Assembly (NCBI GenBank): GCA_037384445.1
Contig: JARRNY010000086.1
Location: 1-12,061, forward strand
Direction: 5' to 3'
DNA: 12,061 nucleotides
Source: Thiodiazotropha sp037384445
Lineage (GTDB): Bacteria > Pseudomonadota > Gammaproteobacteria > Chromatiales > Chromatiaceae
The notes below the pieces were generated by a model. That model ran no database searches. It was given only the letters and a program-made list of their open reading frames with translations, and was not told the origin of the DNA. The position numbers were made by a program, and so were the translations under genes. Position 1 is the stretch's first letter; each line of letters opens with the position of its first letter. Of the stretch, positions 1-6,085 are shown piece after piece.

Positions 1-65
1 TGATTTTGCAGCTTCTCCAGTTCTGAAACATCTGACTCTGTCGTTGTTGGCTGACACGATATCAT
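1..65 (-). CDS. possible 5' end of a leftward gene leaving the window
   Basis: An open frame starts at an ATG (complement of 63-65) and runs leftward off the window. It gives about 21 residues, beginning MISCQPTTTESDVSELEKL. The composition is polar and plausible for a soluble protein N-terminus, but it is too short to recognise. No good Shine-Dalgarno sequence precedes the ATG; the upstream bases read AAGCCACC. The main support is context: the 21-bp palindrome at 138-158 lies roughly midway between this start and the rightward gene at 242, as expected for a divergent pair sharing an operator. The frame could equally be chance. Confidence 0.3.
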   Translation of the reverse strand, partial: MISCQPTTTESDVSELEKLQN

Positions 66-137
66 GGTGGCTTGTACTCGTTTTGCTCGACCCAAACACT
101 AAATCGATAGGGGTTAATTGATTGCGCGTGTGAAAGC

Positions 138-158
138 ACGAGCATAAGGTATGCTCGT
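138..158. promoter_or_regulatory. perfect 21-bp palindrome, likely operator
   Basis: Arms ACGAGCATA (138-146) and TATGCTCGT (150-158) are exact reverse complements around the 3-nt spacer AGG. It lies in the AT-rich region 84 nt upstream of the amidohydrolase start at 242 and about 73 nt from the possible leftward start at 65. There is no T-run after it, so a terminator is unlikely. A dimeric repressor or activator site is the simplest reading. The regulator is not identified, and no second copy was found in the window. Confidence 0.5.
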
Positions 159-159
159 A

Positions 160-201
160 TTATAAATCTACTTGATGTTTTTTTCCCTATATACCGATAT
201 T
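160..201 (+). promoter_or_regulatory. weak candidate promoter with a degenerate copy of the GMC-promoter palindrome
   Basis: A possible -35 TTGATG (172-177) and -10 GATATT (196-201) are separated by 18 bp, upstream of the gene at 242. Overlapping the -35, positions 160-178 match the 19-bp palindrome of the GMC promoter (3330-3348) at 14 of 19 positions, with the right half (TACTTGAT) best conserved. Both sites lie 60-100 nt upstream of a start codon, which hints at shared control. Degenerate AT-rich matches arise easily by chance. Confidence 0.28.
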
Positions 202-241
202 TAACACAAATCTCGAATATCCCAATAGCGCGAGTACCTAT

Positions 242-1105
242 ATGAATAGTAGCGATCTGGTCGCCATCGACTTCCACACCCACGCGGAGATCTCCTGCCG
301 CCACCCTGACGATGAGGCCGGTCGCGCCTTTGACGAAGCCGCCGAACGCTACTTCGGTTTCAATCACCGGCCGACCATGGCCGAAACCGTCGACTACTAC
401 CGGGAGCGGCGCATCGGCCTGGTCATGTTCTCCGTCGATGCCGATTTCCAGACCGACCGCCAGCGCATCTCCAACGAAGATGTGGCCGCCATGGCGGCAG
501 ACAACAGCGACATCATGCTCGCCTTCGCCAGCATCGACCCGCACCGGGGCAGGCAGGGTCTGCGCGAGGCGCGCCGTCTGGTCGAGGAGTATGGGGTTGC
601 CGGGTTCAAGTTTCATCCCACCCTGCAGGGATTCCTGCCCAATGACACCCTGGCCTATCCGCTCTACGAGTTGATCAGCGAATACGGGCTGCCGGCGCTG
701 TTCCATAGCGGCCACTCCGGCATGGGAACGGGTATGCCGGGGGGAGGCGGGCTGCGCCTGAAGTACTCCAATCCGATCCATCTCGACGACGTGGCGGTCG
801 ATTTTCCCGATATGAAACTCATCATCGCCCACCCCTCCTGGCCCTGGCAGGACGAGGCGCTCTCGGTTTGCCTGCACAAACCCAACGTCTACATCGACCT
901 CTCCGGCTGGTCACCGAAATACTTCCCGCCACAGCTGGTGCAGTACGCCAATACGCGACTCAAGCACAAGATGTTGTTCGGCACCGACTTTCCTCTGATC
1001 ACGCCGGAGCGCTGGCTCAGCGATTTCGAGAAGGCGGGATTTCGCGATGAGGTGAAGCCACTGATCCTGAAACAGAATGCCATGCAGGTGCTGGGTCTGA
1101 CTTGA
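242..1105 (+). CDS. amidohydrolase family protein (COG2159-type metal-dependent hydrolase/decarboxylase fold)
   Basis: This is a 287-residue TIM-barrel amidohydrolase of about the usual length for the amidohydrolase_2 (PF04909) group. Visible motifs are IDFHTH (metal-site His12 and His14) on strand 1, GFKFHPTLQGF around 121-131, LFHSGHSG (His155, His158), IIAHPSWPWQ (His197) and FGTDFPL (Asp249) near the C-terminus. The full set of barrel metal and catalytic residues is therefore in place. The family includes decarboxylases and hydrolases of aromatic-pathway intermediates. Close relatives, as I recall them, are sometimes annotated as 4-hydroxyphenyl-beta-ketoacyl-CoA hydrolase, but that substrate cannot be read from the sequence. 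The ATG at 242 has no strong ribosome site; it is chosen because the HxH strand follows at the usual distance. The gene stands alone, with a REP-like palindrome downstream and the opposing YdhR-like gene beyond. The amidohydrolase assignment is firm; the substrate is unknown. Confidence 0.85.
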   Translation: MNSSDLVAIDFHTHAEISCRHPDDEAGRAFDEAAERYFGFNHRPTMAETVDYYRERRIGLVMFSVDADFQTDRQRISNEDVAAMAADNSDIMLAFASIDPHRGRQGLREARRLVEEYGVAGFKFHPTLQGFLPNDTLAYPLYELISEYGLPALFHSGHSGMGTGMPGGGGLRLKYSNPIHLDDVAVDFPDMKLIIAHPSWPWQDEALSVCLHKPNVYIDLSGWSPKYFPPQLVQYANTRLKHKMLFGTDFPLITPERWLSDFEKAGFRDEVKPLILKQNAMQVLGLT

Positions 1106-1148
1106 GTGCCTCAACAACAACCTGACTGAACCAATCGATCATGCTATC

Positions 1149-1177
1149 GCCCGGATGGAGCGAAGCGTAATCCGGGC
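1149..1177. repeat. REP-like palindrome between convergent genes
   Basis: Arms GCCCGGA (1149-1155) and TCCGGGC (1171-1177) are perfect reverse complements around a 15-nt loop containing GAGCGAAGCG. This matches a widespread type of proteobacterial extragenic palindrome (form CCCGGAT...GAGCG...ATCCGGG). It lies between the 3' ends of the amidohydrolase and the YdhR-like gene, the typical position for REP elements, and may stabilise or terminate both messages. Confidence 0.6.
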
Positions 1178-1198
1178 TACCTACGGTCAAACCGCCTG

Positions 1199-1492
1199 TC
1201 AGGCGTTGTCGACCGTATGCCAGATATCGAGATAACGGATTGACGGTTCGCAGCCGAAGGCCTGCCTGAACCCATCAAGAAACGGCGCTGATCCGAAGCA
1301 GGCTTCAGCCGCCTCCCGGCTCTCCCAGATGTAAAGGCTGGTGCCTTCCCTCTGCTCCGGATCGAAACAGAAATCCTTCCGCACCAAACCGGGCAGTGAG
1401 GAGAATATCGGCGTGGAGGCCTCGAAACGCGCACGGATCTCGGCATCATCGAGGTTTTCATCAGGTTTGTAGGTCACGATTGCTGCATACAT
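1199..1492 (-). CDS. YdhR-like small protein, dimeric alpha/beta-barrel (ABM) fold
   Basis: A 97-residue protein beginning MYAAIVTYKP. It shows the pattern of the YdhR/antibiotic-biosynthesis-monooxygenase-like superfamily: an N-terminal strand, a helix (DDAEIRARFEAS), the GLVRKDFCFD segment, then the strand-helix pair LYIWESREAAEACF and a C-terminal IRYLDIWHTVDN. Such proteins form homodimeric ferredoxin-like barrels. Some are cofactor-free monooxygenases, but most YdhR-like members have no proven reaction. The start is supported by GGAAGGA 7-13 nt upstream of the ATG. It lies 258 nt downstream of the GMC oxidoreductase on the same strand, so cotranscription is possible but the gap is long. 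There is no signal peptide or membrane segment. The fold assignment is fairly safe; the function is unknown. Confidence 0.72.
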   Translation of the reverse strand: MYAAIVTYKPDENLDDAEIRARFEASTPIFSSLPGLVRKDFCFDPEQREGTSLYIWESREAAEACFGSAPFLDGFRQAFGCEPSIRYLDIWHTVDNA

Positions 1493-1527
1493 GATTCAGT
1501 TCCTTCCAACAGGGTTAAGTGTCGTGA

Positions 1528-1582
1528 CGCCTTGCCCGGATATTTCACCCGGCAACGCGATGATCGTGCCGAGATCGTTGTT
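1528..1582 (-). repeat. copy A of a 55-bp duplicated intergenic segment
   Basis: The complement of this stretch aligns without gaps to 5810-5864 (+) at 44 of 55 positions by hand count. The best-conserved core is CGATCATCGCGTT followed by CCGGGTGAA. In the shared frame the two copies encode related peptides: LGTIIALPGEISGQG here and PGAIIAFPGEVFGYG in copy B. The open frame here ends in a TGA six bases before the ATG of the YdhR-like gene. It may be a remnant of a duplicated gene end or a conserved noncoding element; I do not recognise the peptide. The rest of 1493-1750 is AT-rich without a convincing gene. Confidence 0.45.
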
Positions 1583-1750
1583 CAGAGGCGGATTGGCGAT
1601 TGAGTCAATACCGCCGCTGGACGACGAGGTCGGTGCGAGGGCGCGTTCAACGAGGGTCAGTAACATTTTGTACGTTGCTAATGTTCCAAAAATATTCAAT
1701 GAAAATTGTGTGTTAATCGTTTTTCCAAACGGCCGGGTGAAATGTTCGGG

Positions 1751-3247
1751 CTAGAGACCGCTCACCAGCGATGCCGCCACATGAGAACTCCAGGCCGCAA
1801 TGCTCAGTGAAGGCGGACCGCCCGTCGGTGCCGGCAGTACCGAGGCATCGGCGACATAGAGACCGGGATGGCCGTAGACCTGTCCCACGCCGTCAACGAC
1901 CCCTTCGCCGGGGGTAGGTCCGATACGACAACCTCCCATAGGGTGGGCCGTGACGGCGCTTTTCCGCTCGAATTTAATACGTGCGCCGGAGATATCAGAC
2001 AGCTTATCCAGCATATCGAAGATGGCCCGATAGACGTCACTGTCGTTCAGATCGTAGTTAAGACTGAGTCGATTCTGCGTAAAGGAGACCGAGCCGTTGG
2101 CACGGTCGACGCCCATGGCGATGAGTTGAAACTGCCGCTTCGCCCGCTCCGCCATCCAGCCCTTCACGAAGCCGGGCATCCAGTGGGGCAGAGGCATTAC
2201 ATCCTTGCCACCGATAATCAGATTGACGCCCTGCGGATGACCGTGGATCTTCAGACGTCCGTGAATCGGACTGCCTGCGCGGCTGTCGGGACGCTCGATG
2301 TTGGGCCGCCAGAAACCCAGACAATCACCGTTGGTGCCAAAACCCTGGCCAAGCATCTCATTCAGCGGCAAACGACCTGACTCCCGGCTTGCACACAGGA
2401 TCTTGATGCTGTTCAAGGTACCGGCAGCGAGTACAATTCTCGGTGCGAGGTAGCCTCTGAGCTCATGGGTATGCTGGTCTTTGGCGATGACCTCGTAGCT
2501 GCCGGTGCGGGTGGGTGTGATGCTCATTACCTCAAGCATGTCGTGCACCACCAACCCCGCATCCAAATGGGGCAGCAGGTAGGTCGTCTCTACATTGGCC
2601 TTGGAGGCCCCGGCCGAGCCGAACAGACCGTCCGCCCCATTGAGCCGACTCGGTTCCCGGCCAGCGGTAGCGCGGCCTCCGTACCGTTCCGGAAAGAGAA
2701 ACGCAAAGGGGTACTGATCAGCGTCTGCGACGGTTTCGAACCAGCCACTCTCCCGCCAGGCATGCGAGGTGTGGTTGGGCAGGCTTTCTGTGTGCTGTGG
2801 ACTAACGGCTCCGAGTTCCTCCGCTACCCGCGCATAGTGCGGCGCCATAAGGGATTCAGAGACGCCATCTGCCCGCCCGTTCCAGTACTCCGCATCATCG
2901 GGACGCGCCACCAGTGCCGACCAGAGATGGCTACCGCCACCGACGCCGGATGAGGCCAGGGTCTTCACCCCCTTGCCGAGATGCAGTTCAAGCAACCCCC
3001 GCCGGTTGAGGCAGATCTCCTTGAGACCCTTGCTGCTACGGATAGTCCGCAGGATAAGGCCGGGGCGGTCCTGACTCGGCAGCGCTACCGCCTGACTCAT
3101 CCCCCTCTCCAGGACCGGTGCGGTCCGGCGCCAAGGTCCTCTCTCCAGGACTCGTACCTTCAAGCCTGCCCTGACCAGTCGATCGGCCGCCACGGCACCG
3201 CCGAATCCGCTACCGATCACGATGACATCTGCCGTTGTACTATTCAA
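1751..3247 (-). CDS. GMC-family FAD-dependent oxidoreductase (cholesterol-oxidase-like)
   Basis: A 498-residue flavoenzyme expected to oxidise an alcohol group. The N-terminus carries the dinucleotide-binding fold VIGSGFGGAVAADRLVRAG (GxGxxG at 12-17) ending in Glu36 (VLERG), which should bind the FAD ribose. Near residues 96-104, SSGVGGGSHLW matches the second FAD-contact motif. The C-terminus has AHPMGGCRIG (His435, aligned with the active-site His of cholesterol oxidase HPLGG), then GLYVADASVLP. The usual Asn of the family VNPxxTI motif appears to be Pro here (GGPPSLSI, about residue 478), so the second catalytic residue is atypical. The start is a TTG, supported by AGAGG about 7 nt upstream; no ATG fits the Rossmann strand better. 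There is no signal peptide, so it is probably cytoplasmic. It is read leftward from the promoter at 3325-3355, with the YdhR-like gene downstream. The substrate is unknown; a phenolic or lignin-related alcohol is only a guess from the neighbourhood. Confidence 0.85.
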   Translation of the reverse strand: MNSTTADVIVIGSGFGGAVAADRLVRAGLKVRVLERGPWRRTAPVLERGMSQAVALPSQDRPGLILRTIRSSKGLKEICLNRRGLLELHLGKGVKTLASSGVGGGSHLWSALVARPDDAEYWNGRADGVSESLMAPHYARVAEELGAVSPQHTESLPNHTSHAWRESGWFETVADADQYPFAFLFPERYGGRATAGREPSRLNGADGLFGSAGASKANVETTYLLPHLDAGLVVHDMLEVMSITPTRTGSYEVIAKDQHTHELRGYLAPRIVLAAGTLNSIKILCASRESGRLPLNEMLGQGFGTNGDCLGFWRPNIERPDSRAGSPIHGRLKIHGHPQGVNLIIGGKDVMPLPHWMPGFVKGWMAERAKRQFQLIAMGVDRANGSVSFTQNRLSLNYDLNDSDVYRAIFDMLDKLSDISGARIKFERKSAVTAHPMGGCRIGPTPGEGVVDGVGQVYGHPGLYVADASVLPAPTGGPPSLSIAAWSSHVAASLVSGL

Positions 3248-3324
3248 ATCTGCCTCTGCGGAGTCGTTGGTTCAATGCAGAATTCCATCCAACGTCTGAC
3301 GGAACGGACTTGCTCGACACTCGC

Positions 3325-3355
3325 AGTATATATCAAGTTACTTGATATTCATCAA
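3325..3355 (-). promoter_or_regulatory. promoter of the GMC gene with a 19-bp palindrome in a 19-bp spacer
   Basis: On the minus strand, TTGATG (3355-3350) and TATACT (3330-3325) form a good -35/-10 pair separated by 19 bp. The spacer is almost exactly filled by ATATCAAGTAACTTGATAT (3348-3330), with perfect 8-bp arms around 3 nt. A long spacer filled by a dyad is the arrangement used by MerR-family activators; a repressor operator blocking the core promoter is the alternative. The expected start is near 3318, giving a leader of about 70 nt to the TTG codon. The half-sites also fit the ATC-N9-GAT / T-N11-A pattern of LysR sites. Confidence 0.55.
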
Positions 3356-3460
3356 TCATCGGATGACCCTGGGGAAGCGATCGAGGGGCGAACCTGTCTC
3401 CACGCGAACAAACGTTTTCCATCAGCGAACTGAAGCGATTTCGTAACCCGCCCTGTGTGA

Positions 3461-3550
3461 ATGGCGCAGCGGCGTGACGACAGCCGCCTCGCCTGCCAGC
3501 TCAAACCGCAAGCAGACCTGACCGTGCGGCTGCCCGAACGGCAAGCGTGA
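3461..3550 (+). pseudogene. C-terminal remnant of a [2Fe-2S] ferredoxin
   Basis: The plus strand encodes 29 residues from an ATG at 3461 to a TGA at 3548-3550. The segment DDSRLACQLKPQADLTV followed by RLPERQA matches the C-terminal end of adrenodoxin-type or related [2Fe-2S] ferredoxins, including the SRLxCQ motif that carries the fourth cluster cysteine. An in-frame TGA lies immediately before the ATG. No upstream frame shows the other three cluster cysteines (Cx5Cx2C), so about three quarters of the gene is absent. It is most likely a decayed or rearranged gene end. Such ferredoxins often feed electrons to oxygenases or P450s, so an oxygenase system may once have stood here. The match is by eye and short. 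Confidence 0.45.
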
Positions 3551-3631
3551 TCCAGCCAGACTGCATGACTCGAATCAGTAAAGAGATTGACGGCATTGAG
3601 CCCGCCCCTCCATCGATGAAAAGAGACGAGT

Positions 3632-3657
3632 GGTCCACGCAGGACATAGCGTGGACC
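3632..3657. promoter_or_regulatory. inverted repeat GGTCCACGC-N8-GCGTGGACC
   Basis: Perfect 9-bp arms at 3632-3640 and 3649-3657 flank the 8-nt loop AGGACATA. No T-run follows, so it is not a standard terminator. It lies 171 nt upstream of the LysR gene at 3828 in a stretch without an intact gene. It could be a regulator-binding dyad or a stable hairpin in a leader transcript. Confidence 0.4.
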
Positions 3658-3709
3658 GCCAGGCCTGCCGCACAAGCCGCTCCCCATAGACCTCCCTCTG
3701 CATGTTCGA

Positions 3710-3731
3710 TATGGTTTAACTCATGACCATA
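3710..3731. promoter_or_regulatory. dyad TATGGT-N10-ACCATA upstream of the LysR gene
   Basis: Perfect 6-bp arms at 3710-3715 and 3726-3731 are separated by 10 nt, 97 nt upstream of the LysR start at 3828. Spacing and position suit an autoregulatory LysR-type recognition site, since these regulators usually bind interrupted dyads upstream of their own or a divergent gene. The arms are short enough that chance is possible. Confidence 0.3.
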
Positions 3732-3827
3732 AGAAACGGGCGTGACGATAATCCACACCAGTCAGGCTCTGCGGCAAGAGGAAGCTTTCCTGGCCCTGCG
3801 ATCCTTTCATGAACGAACATCCAATCG

Positions 3828-4739
3828 ATGAGTGAGCAGCCTACCAACCCCCTCGATCTCAACGGCCGCCTGTTGCAGCTACTGGTGGTGGTGGTCGAAG
3901 AGGGCTCCATCACCAAGGCGGCCGAACGCTTGGGCGTCACCCAGTCGGCGGTCAGCCATCTGCTCGACAAGCTGAGAAGCCTGCTCGACGACCCCCTGTT
4001 CGTGAAGTCGGGCCGGGGCATCGTCGCCACCGACCGGGCCGAACGTCTGGCCGTGGAGGCACGGGTACTGTTGGAGGAGATGCGCCGCTTCGCCCGGGTC
4101 GAGGCGTTCGATCCGGCCGGACTGCAGACCACCTACACCATCGCCGCCAACGACTTTCAACGGGATCTGCTGCTGCCCCGGCTGTTCGAGCGTCTTGCTA
4201 ATCAGGCCCCAGGGCTCTCCCTGCGAGTGATCGACTCCGGCGTGCCGACGGTGGAGATGCTGCGGGATGAACAGTGCCAGCTGGTGATCTCGCCACGGCC
4301 TCCCGATGCCAGCGACATTCTGCAGAAGCGTCTGTTCGAGAGTGCCTATCGGATCTTTTACGACAGCAGCTGCCGAGAAGCCCCGCGCGGCCTCGATGAG
4401 TACCGCTCAGCCGAGCACATCACCGTGACCTATGAGCCGCTGCGCCAACTCGACATCGACCAGCTCATCGCCTCGCAGGGCATCGACCGCCGTTTCCGTG
4501 TTCGGGTGCCGGGTATCGCCGCTATTGCACCTTTTCTCCGTGGCAGCCGCATGCTGACCACCCTGCCGGGACTGCTGGAAAGCAGCCTGCTGCGCGGCTT
4601 CGACAGCTGCCCCTTGCCGGTCGATTGCCCGCCGATGCCGATGTACATGATCTGGCATCTGCGTTATCGGCACGATCCGGTGCATGAGTGGGTGAGGAGT
4701 GAGCTGGAGGCGGTGGTTGAAGAAGTTTTGCGTGTTTAA
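3828..4739 (+). CDS. LysR-type transcriptional regulator
   Basis: A 303-residue LysR-family regulator of normal length. The N-terminal winged helix-turn-helix (about residues 10-70) shows the canonical pattern SITKAAERLGVTQSAVSHLL, then DDPLFVKSGRGIVATDRAE in the wing. The rest is the periplasmic-binding-protein-like effector domain: a first lobe starting at TYTIAANDFQR, LPRLFERLANQAPGLSLRVI, and a second lobe containing RFRVRVPGIAAIAPFL. The NodD/NahR/LeuO-like subgroup fits better than the CysB/Cbl type. The ATG at 3828 is chosen because the HTH follows at the usual distance; its ribosome site is weak. The gene is divergent from the GMC oxidoreductase across a 580-nt region holding the GMC promoter palindrome and two other dyads, so it is a candidate regulator of the GMC unit and of itself. 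The effector is unknown. Confidence 0.9.
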   Translation: MSEQPTNPLDLNGRLLQLLVVVVEEGSITKAAERLGVTQSAVSHLLDKLRSLLDDPLFVKSGRGIVATDRAERLAVEARVLLEEMRRFARVEAFDPAGLQTTYTIAANDFQRDLLLPRLFERLANQAPGLSLRVIDSGVPTVEMLRDEQCQLVISPRPPDASDILQKRLFESAYRIFYDSSCREAPRGLDEYRSAEHITVTYEPLRQLDIDQLIASQGIDRRFRVRVPGIAAIAPFLRGSRMLTTLPGLLESSLLRGFDSCPLPVDCPPMPMYMIWHLRYRHDPVHEWVRSELEAVVEEVLRV

Positions 4740-4764
4740 TTAGTTAAGAGTTGAGTTGGTCGTC

Positions 4765-4821
4765 TGCGGCTTGCCGCACATACGATTGACTCCCCCCCTC
4801 CCTCTGGGAAGGCTCAGGGAG
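4765..4821. terminator. weak hairpins between convergent LysR genes
   Basis: The 149-nt gap between the two LysR genes has a perfect short hairpin, TGCGGC-TT-GCCGCA (4765-4778), and a weaker pair, CTCCCT (4798-4803) with AGGGAG (4816-4821), followed by GAGAGAAAAA. On the minus strand the A-rich tract precedes rather than follows the hairpin, and on the plus strand no T-run follows. Function as a bidirectional terminator is plausible from position only. Confidence 0.25.
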
Positions 4822-4888
4822 AGAGAGAAAAACAGTCGTGAGCCTAGCCCATCAGGGCAAAACGAAAAAACGTCTCCAAAAGTCGCCT

Positions 4889-5791
4889 CTATTCCGCCGG
4901 ATTGATCAACTCCCTCACCTTATCCTCCACCAGTTCCAACAGATTGCGTTGTACCTGCGTGGCCGGGCGATGGGCACTGACCGCTGACGACAGCCGGGTC
5001 AGCAGGCGGGGGTTGACGATGGGACGCAGATTGTAGCTCTCGGCACGGCCGAAGGCGTGAATGGCGCTGGTGGGCAGGACACCGCTACCGGCCCCCTCGG
5101 CGATCAAATCGAGAATGGCAGAGATGGCATCCACCTCCATGGCGATGAGCGGACGTAATCCCAGGTTGGCCAGCTCCATCTCCACATGCATGTGGATGAC
5201 GTTGGGCCGGCTGGGGAGTATCAGCGGCACTTCGGCCAGCTCACGCAGCTGAATCGGGCCGACGCTGGAGATGTGGCTGCGCGACTCCACCAGATAGAGC
5301 GCCTGGGAGATGACCGGACGCAGCTCGATATCGGGAGAGGGGGCGGCATCATAGAGCAGCGCCACATCGAGCCGGCCATTGACCAGATCATCCTGTATGC
5401 CCAACGAGAGACCCTCGCCGATGGAGATCACGGCGTCGGGTAATGCGCTGCGAAAAACACGCATGAGCGGCACCGTCAACACCTTGGAAAGGCTGGGCGG
5501 CAAGCCGAGGGCCACCTTGCCTACCAGGCCGCTGCGCTCCCGGATCAGCTCTTCGCGCAGGCGATCGATCTGGTGCAGCACACCGCGACCATGCTCAAGC
5601 AGTATCTTGCCCGCCTCGGTCGGTGTGACGCCCCGGCCGTTGCGGATCAGCAGATTCTGCCTCAGTTCCGTCTCCAGCAGACGCACATGGCGACTGAGCG
5701 CCGATTGCGCCACATCGAGGGTGATCGATGCCCGGGTGAAACTGCCCAGCTCGGCGACACGTACGAAATATTCGATCTGTTTCAGGTCCAT
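4889..5791 (-). CDS. LysR-type transcriptional regulator, candidate regulator of the lig operon
   Basis: A 300-residue LysR-family protein starting MDLKQIEYFVRVAELGSF. The winged HTH shows SFTRASITLDVAQSALSRHV and LLIRNGRGVTPTEAG. The effector domain begins at KVALGLPPSL and ends near VEDKVRELINPAE. The frame is open upstream to 5923, but the start at 5791 is preferred because the family N-terminus begins there and AGGA lies about 6 nt upstream. Overall it resembles the NAC/Cbl-like branch. It is transcribed divergently from ligJ across 452 nt, the classical LysR arrangement, and known protocatechuate 4,5-pathway operons are controlled by LysR proteins (LigR in Sphingobium, PmdR in Comamonas). 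Control of the adjoining operon, with a pathway intermediate or protocatechuate as effector, is therefore inferred. This protein differs in sequence from the other LysR in the window and is not a recent duplicate. Confidence 0.9.
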   Translation of the reverse strand: MDLKQIEYFVRVAELGSFTRASITLDVAQSALSRHVRLLETELRQNLLIRNGRGVTPTEAGKILLEHGRGVLHQIDRLREELIRERSGLVGKVALGLPPSLSKVLTVPLMRVFRSALPDAVISIGEGLSLGIQDDLVNGRLDVALLYDAAPSPDIELRPVISQALYLVESRSHISSVGPIQLRELAEVPLILPSRPNVIHMHVEMELANLGLRPLIAMEVDAISAILDLIAEGAGSGVLPTSAIHAFGRAESYNLRPIVNPRLLTRLSSAVSAHRPATQVQRNLLELVEDKVRELINPAE

Positions 5792-5809
5792 GTGGTTCCT
5801 GGCAGCGGT

Positions 5810-5864
5810 TATAACAATCCCGGCGCGATCATCGCGTTCCCGGGTGAAGTATTCGGCTATGGCG
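5810..5864 (+). repeat. copy B of the 55-bp duplicated intergenic segment
   Basis: This is about 80% identical (44 of 55) to the complement of 1528-1582. It starts 19 nt upstream of the LysR start codon at 5791 and reads away from that gene. The open frame continues from sequence antisense to lysR through GAIIAFPGEVFGYGGIL to a TAG at 5894-5896, where the REP-like element lies. The 8-bp palindrome GTTATAAC (5808-5815) overlaps its left edge. Confidence 0.45.
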
Positions 5865-5892
5865 GAATCCTGCACAACTATTCGATCAGTGT

Positions 5893-5915
5893 GTAGGGTG
5901 GAGCCCTGCCCCACC
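5893..5915 (+). repeat. REP-like palindrome, single copy
   Basis: This 23-bp element begins GTAGGGTGG and ends GCCCCACC. It matches the copy at 7336-7358 at 22 of 23 positions, and the inverted copy at 7304-7326 is a further relative. The arms GGTGG (5897-5901) and CCACC (5911-5915) can pair. It lies in the lysR-ligJ intergenic region, where such elements are typical. Confidence 0.6.
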
Positions 5916-5979
5916 AAAGCCATTTATAAAAACAGCATTCGTATCCACATCGGTTGCGCCATGAAAGGCACCGTCTTTA

Positions 5980-6000
5980 GTTATAGCAAAATGAGATAAC
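5980..6000. promoter_or_regulatory. interrupted dyad GTTAT-N11-ATAAC, possible LysR site
   Basis: The 5-bp arms GTTAT (5980-5984) and ATAAC (5996-6000) lie in the AT-rich centre of the lysR-ligJ divergent region. The geometry fits a LysR-type interrupted dyad, and the same GTTAT/ATAAC sequences occur in the palindrome at 5808-5815. The promoter for ligJ is probably nearby, but I see no clear -35/-10 pair. The arms are short. Confidence 0.28.
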
Positions 6001-6085
6001 AGAATGTAGTGATTTGCCGTATTCAGAGGGCTGATCAGCGCCAATAATGCGCCTGTAACACCCGGTTTTGACCTCCCCTTTGAAT

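Noticed and set aside
62..877. Long open frame on the minus strand antisense to the amidohydrolase
   Set aside because: It is a shadow of a GC-rich gene: the plus-strand frame carries all amidohydrolase motifs, while this one shows no recognisable domain and low-complexity V/G/D-rich residues.
1493..1750. Possible small gene between the GMC gene and the YdhR-like gene
   Set aside because: The only sizeable minus-strand frame starts with TTG, lacks a ribosome site and has no known homology that I can recognise; it is treated as a duplicated remnant instead.
3501..3758. 85-residue minus-strand open frame in the GMC-lysR gap
   Set aside because: No recognisable motif and no clear ribosome site. 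It overlaps the ferredoxin remnant, which has a better-supported reading on the plus strand.
5792..5923. Upstream start at 5923 for the leftward LysR gene
   Set aside because: The 44 extra residues are encoded by the REP-like element and the duplicated 55-bp segment, and they precede the family start MDLKQIEYF, which has its own AGGA ribosome site.
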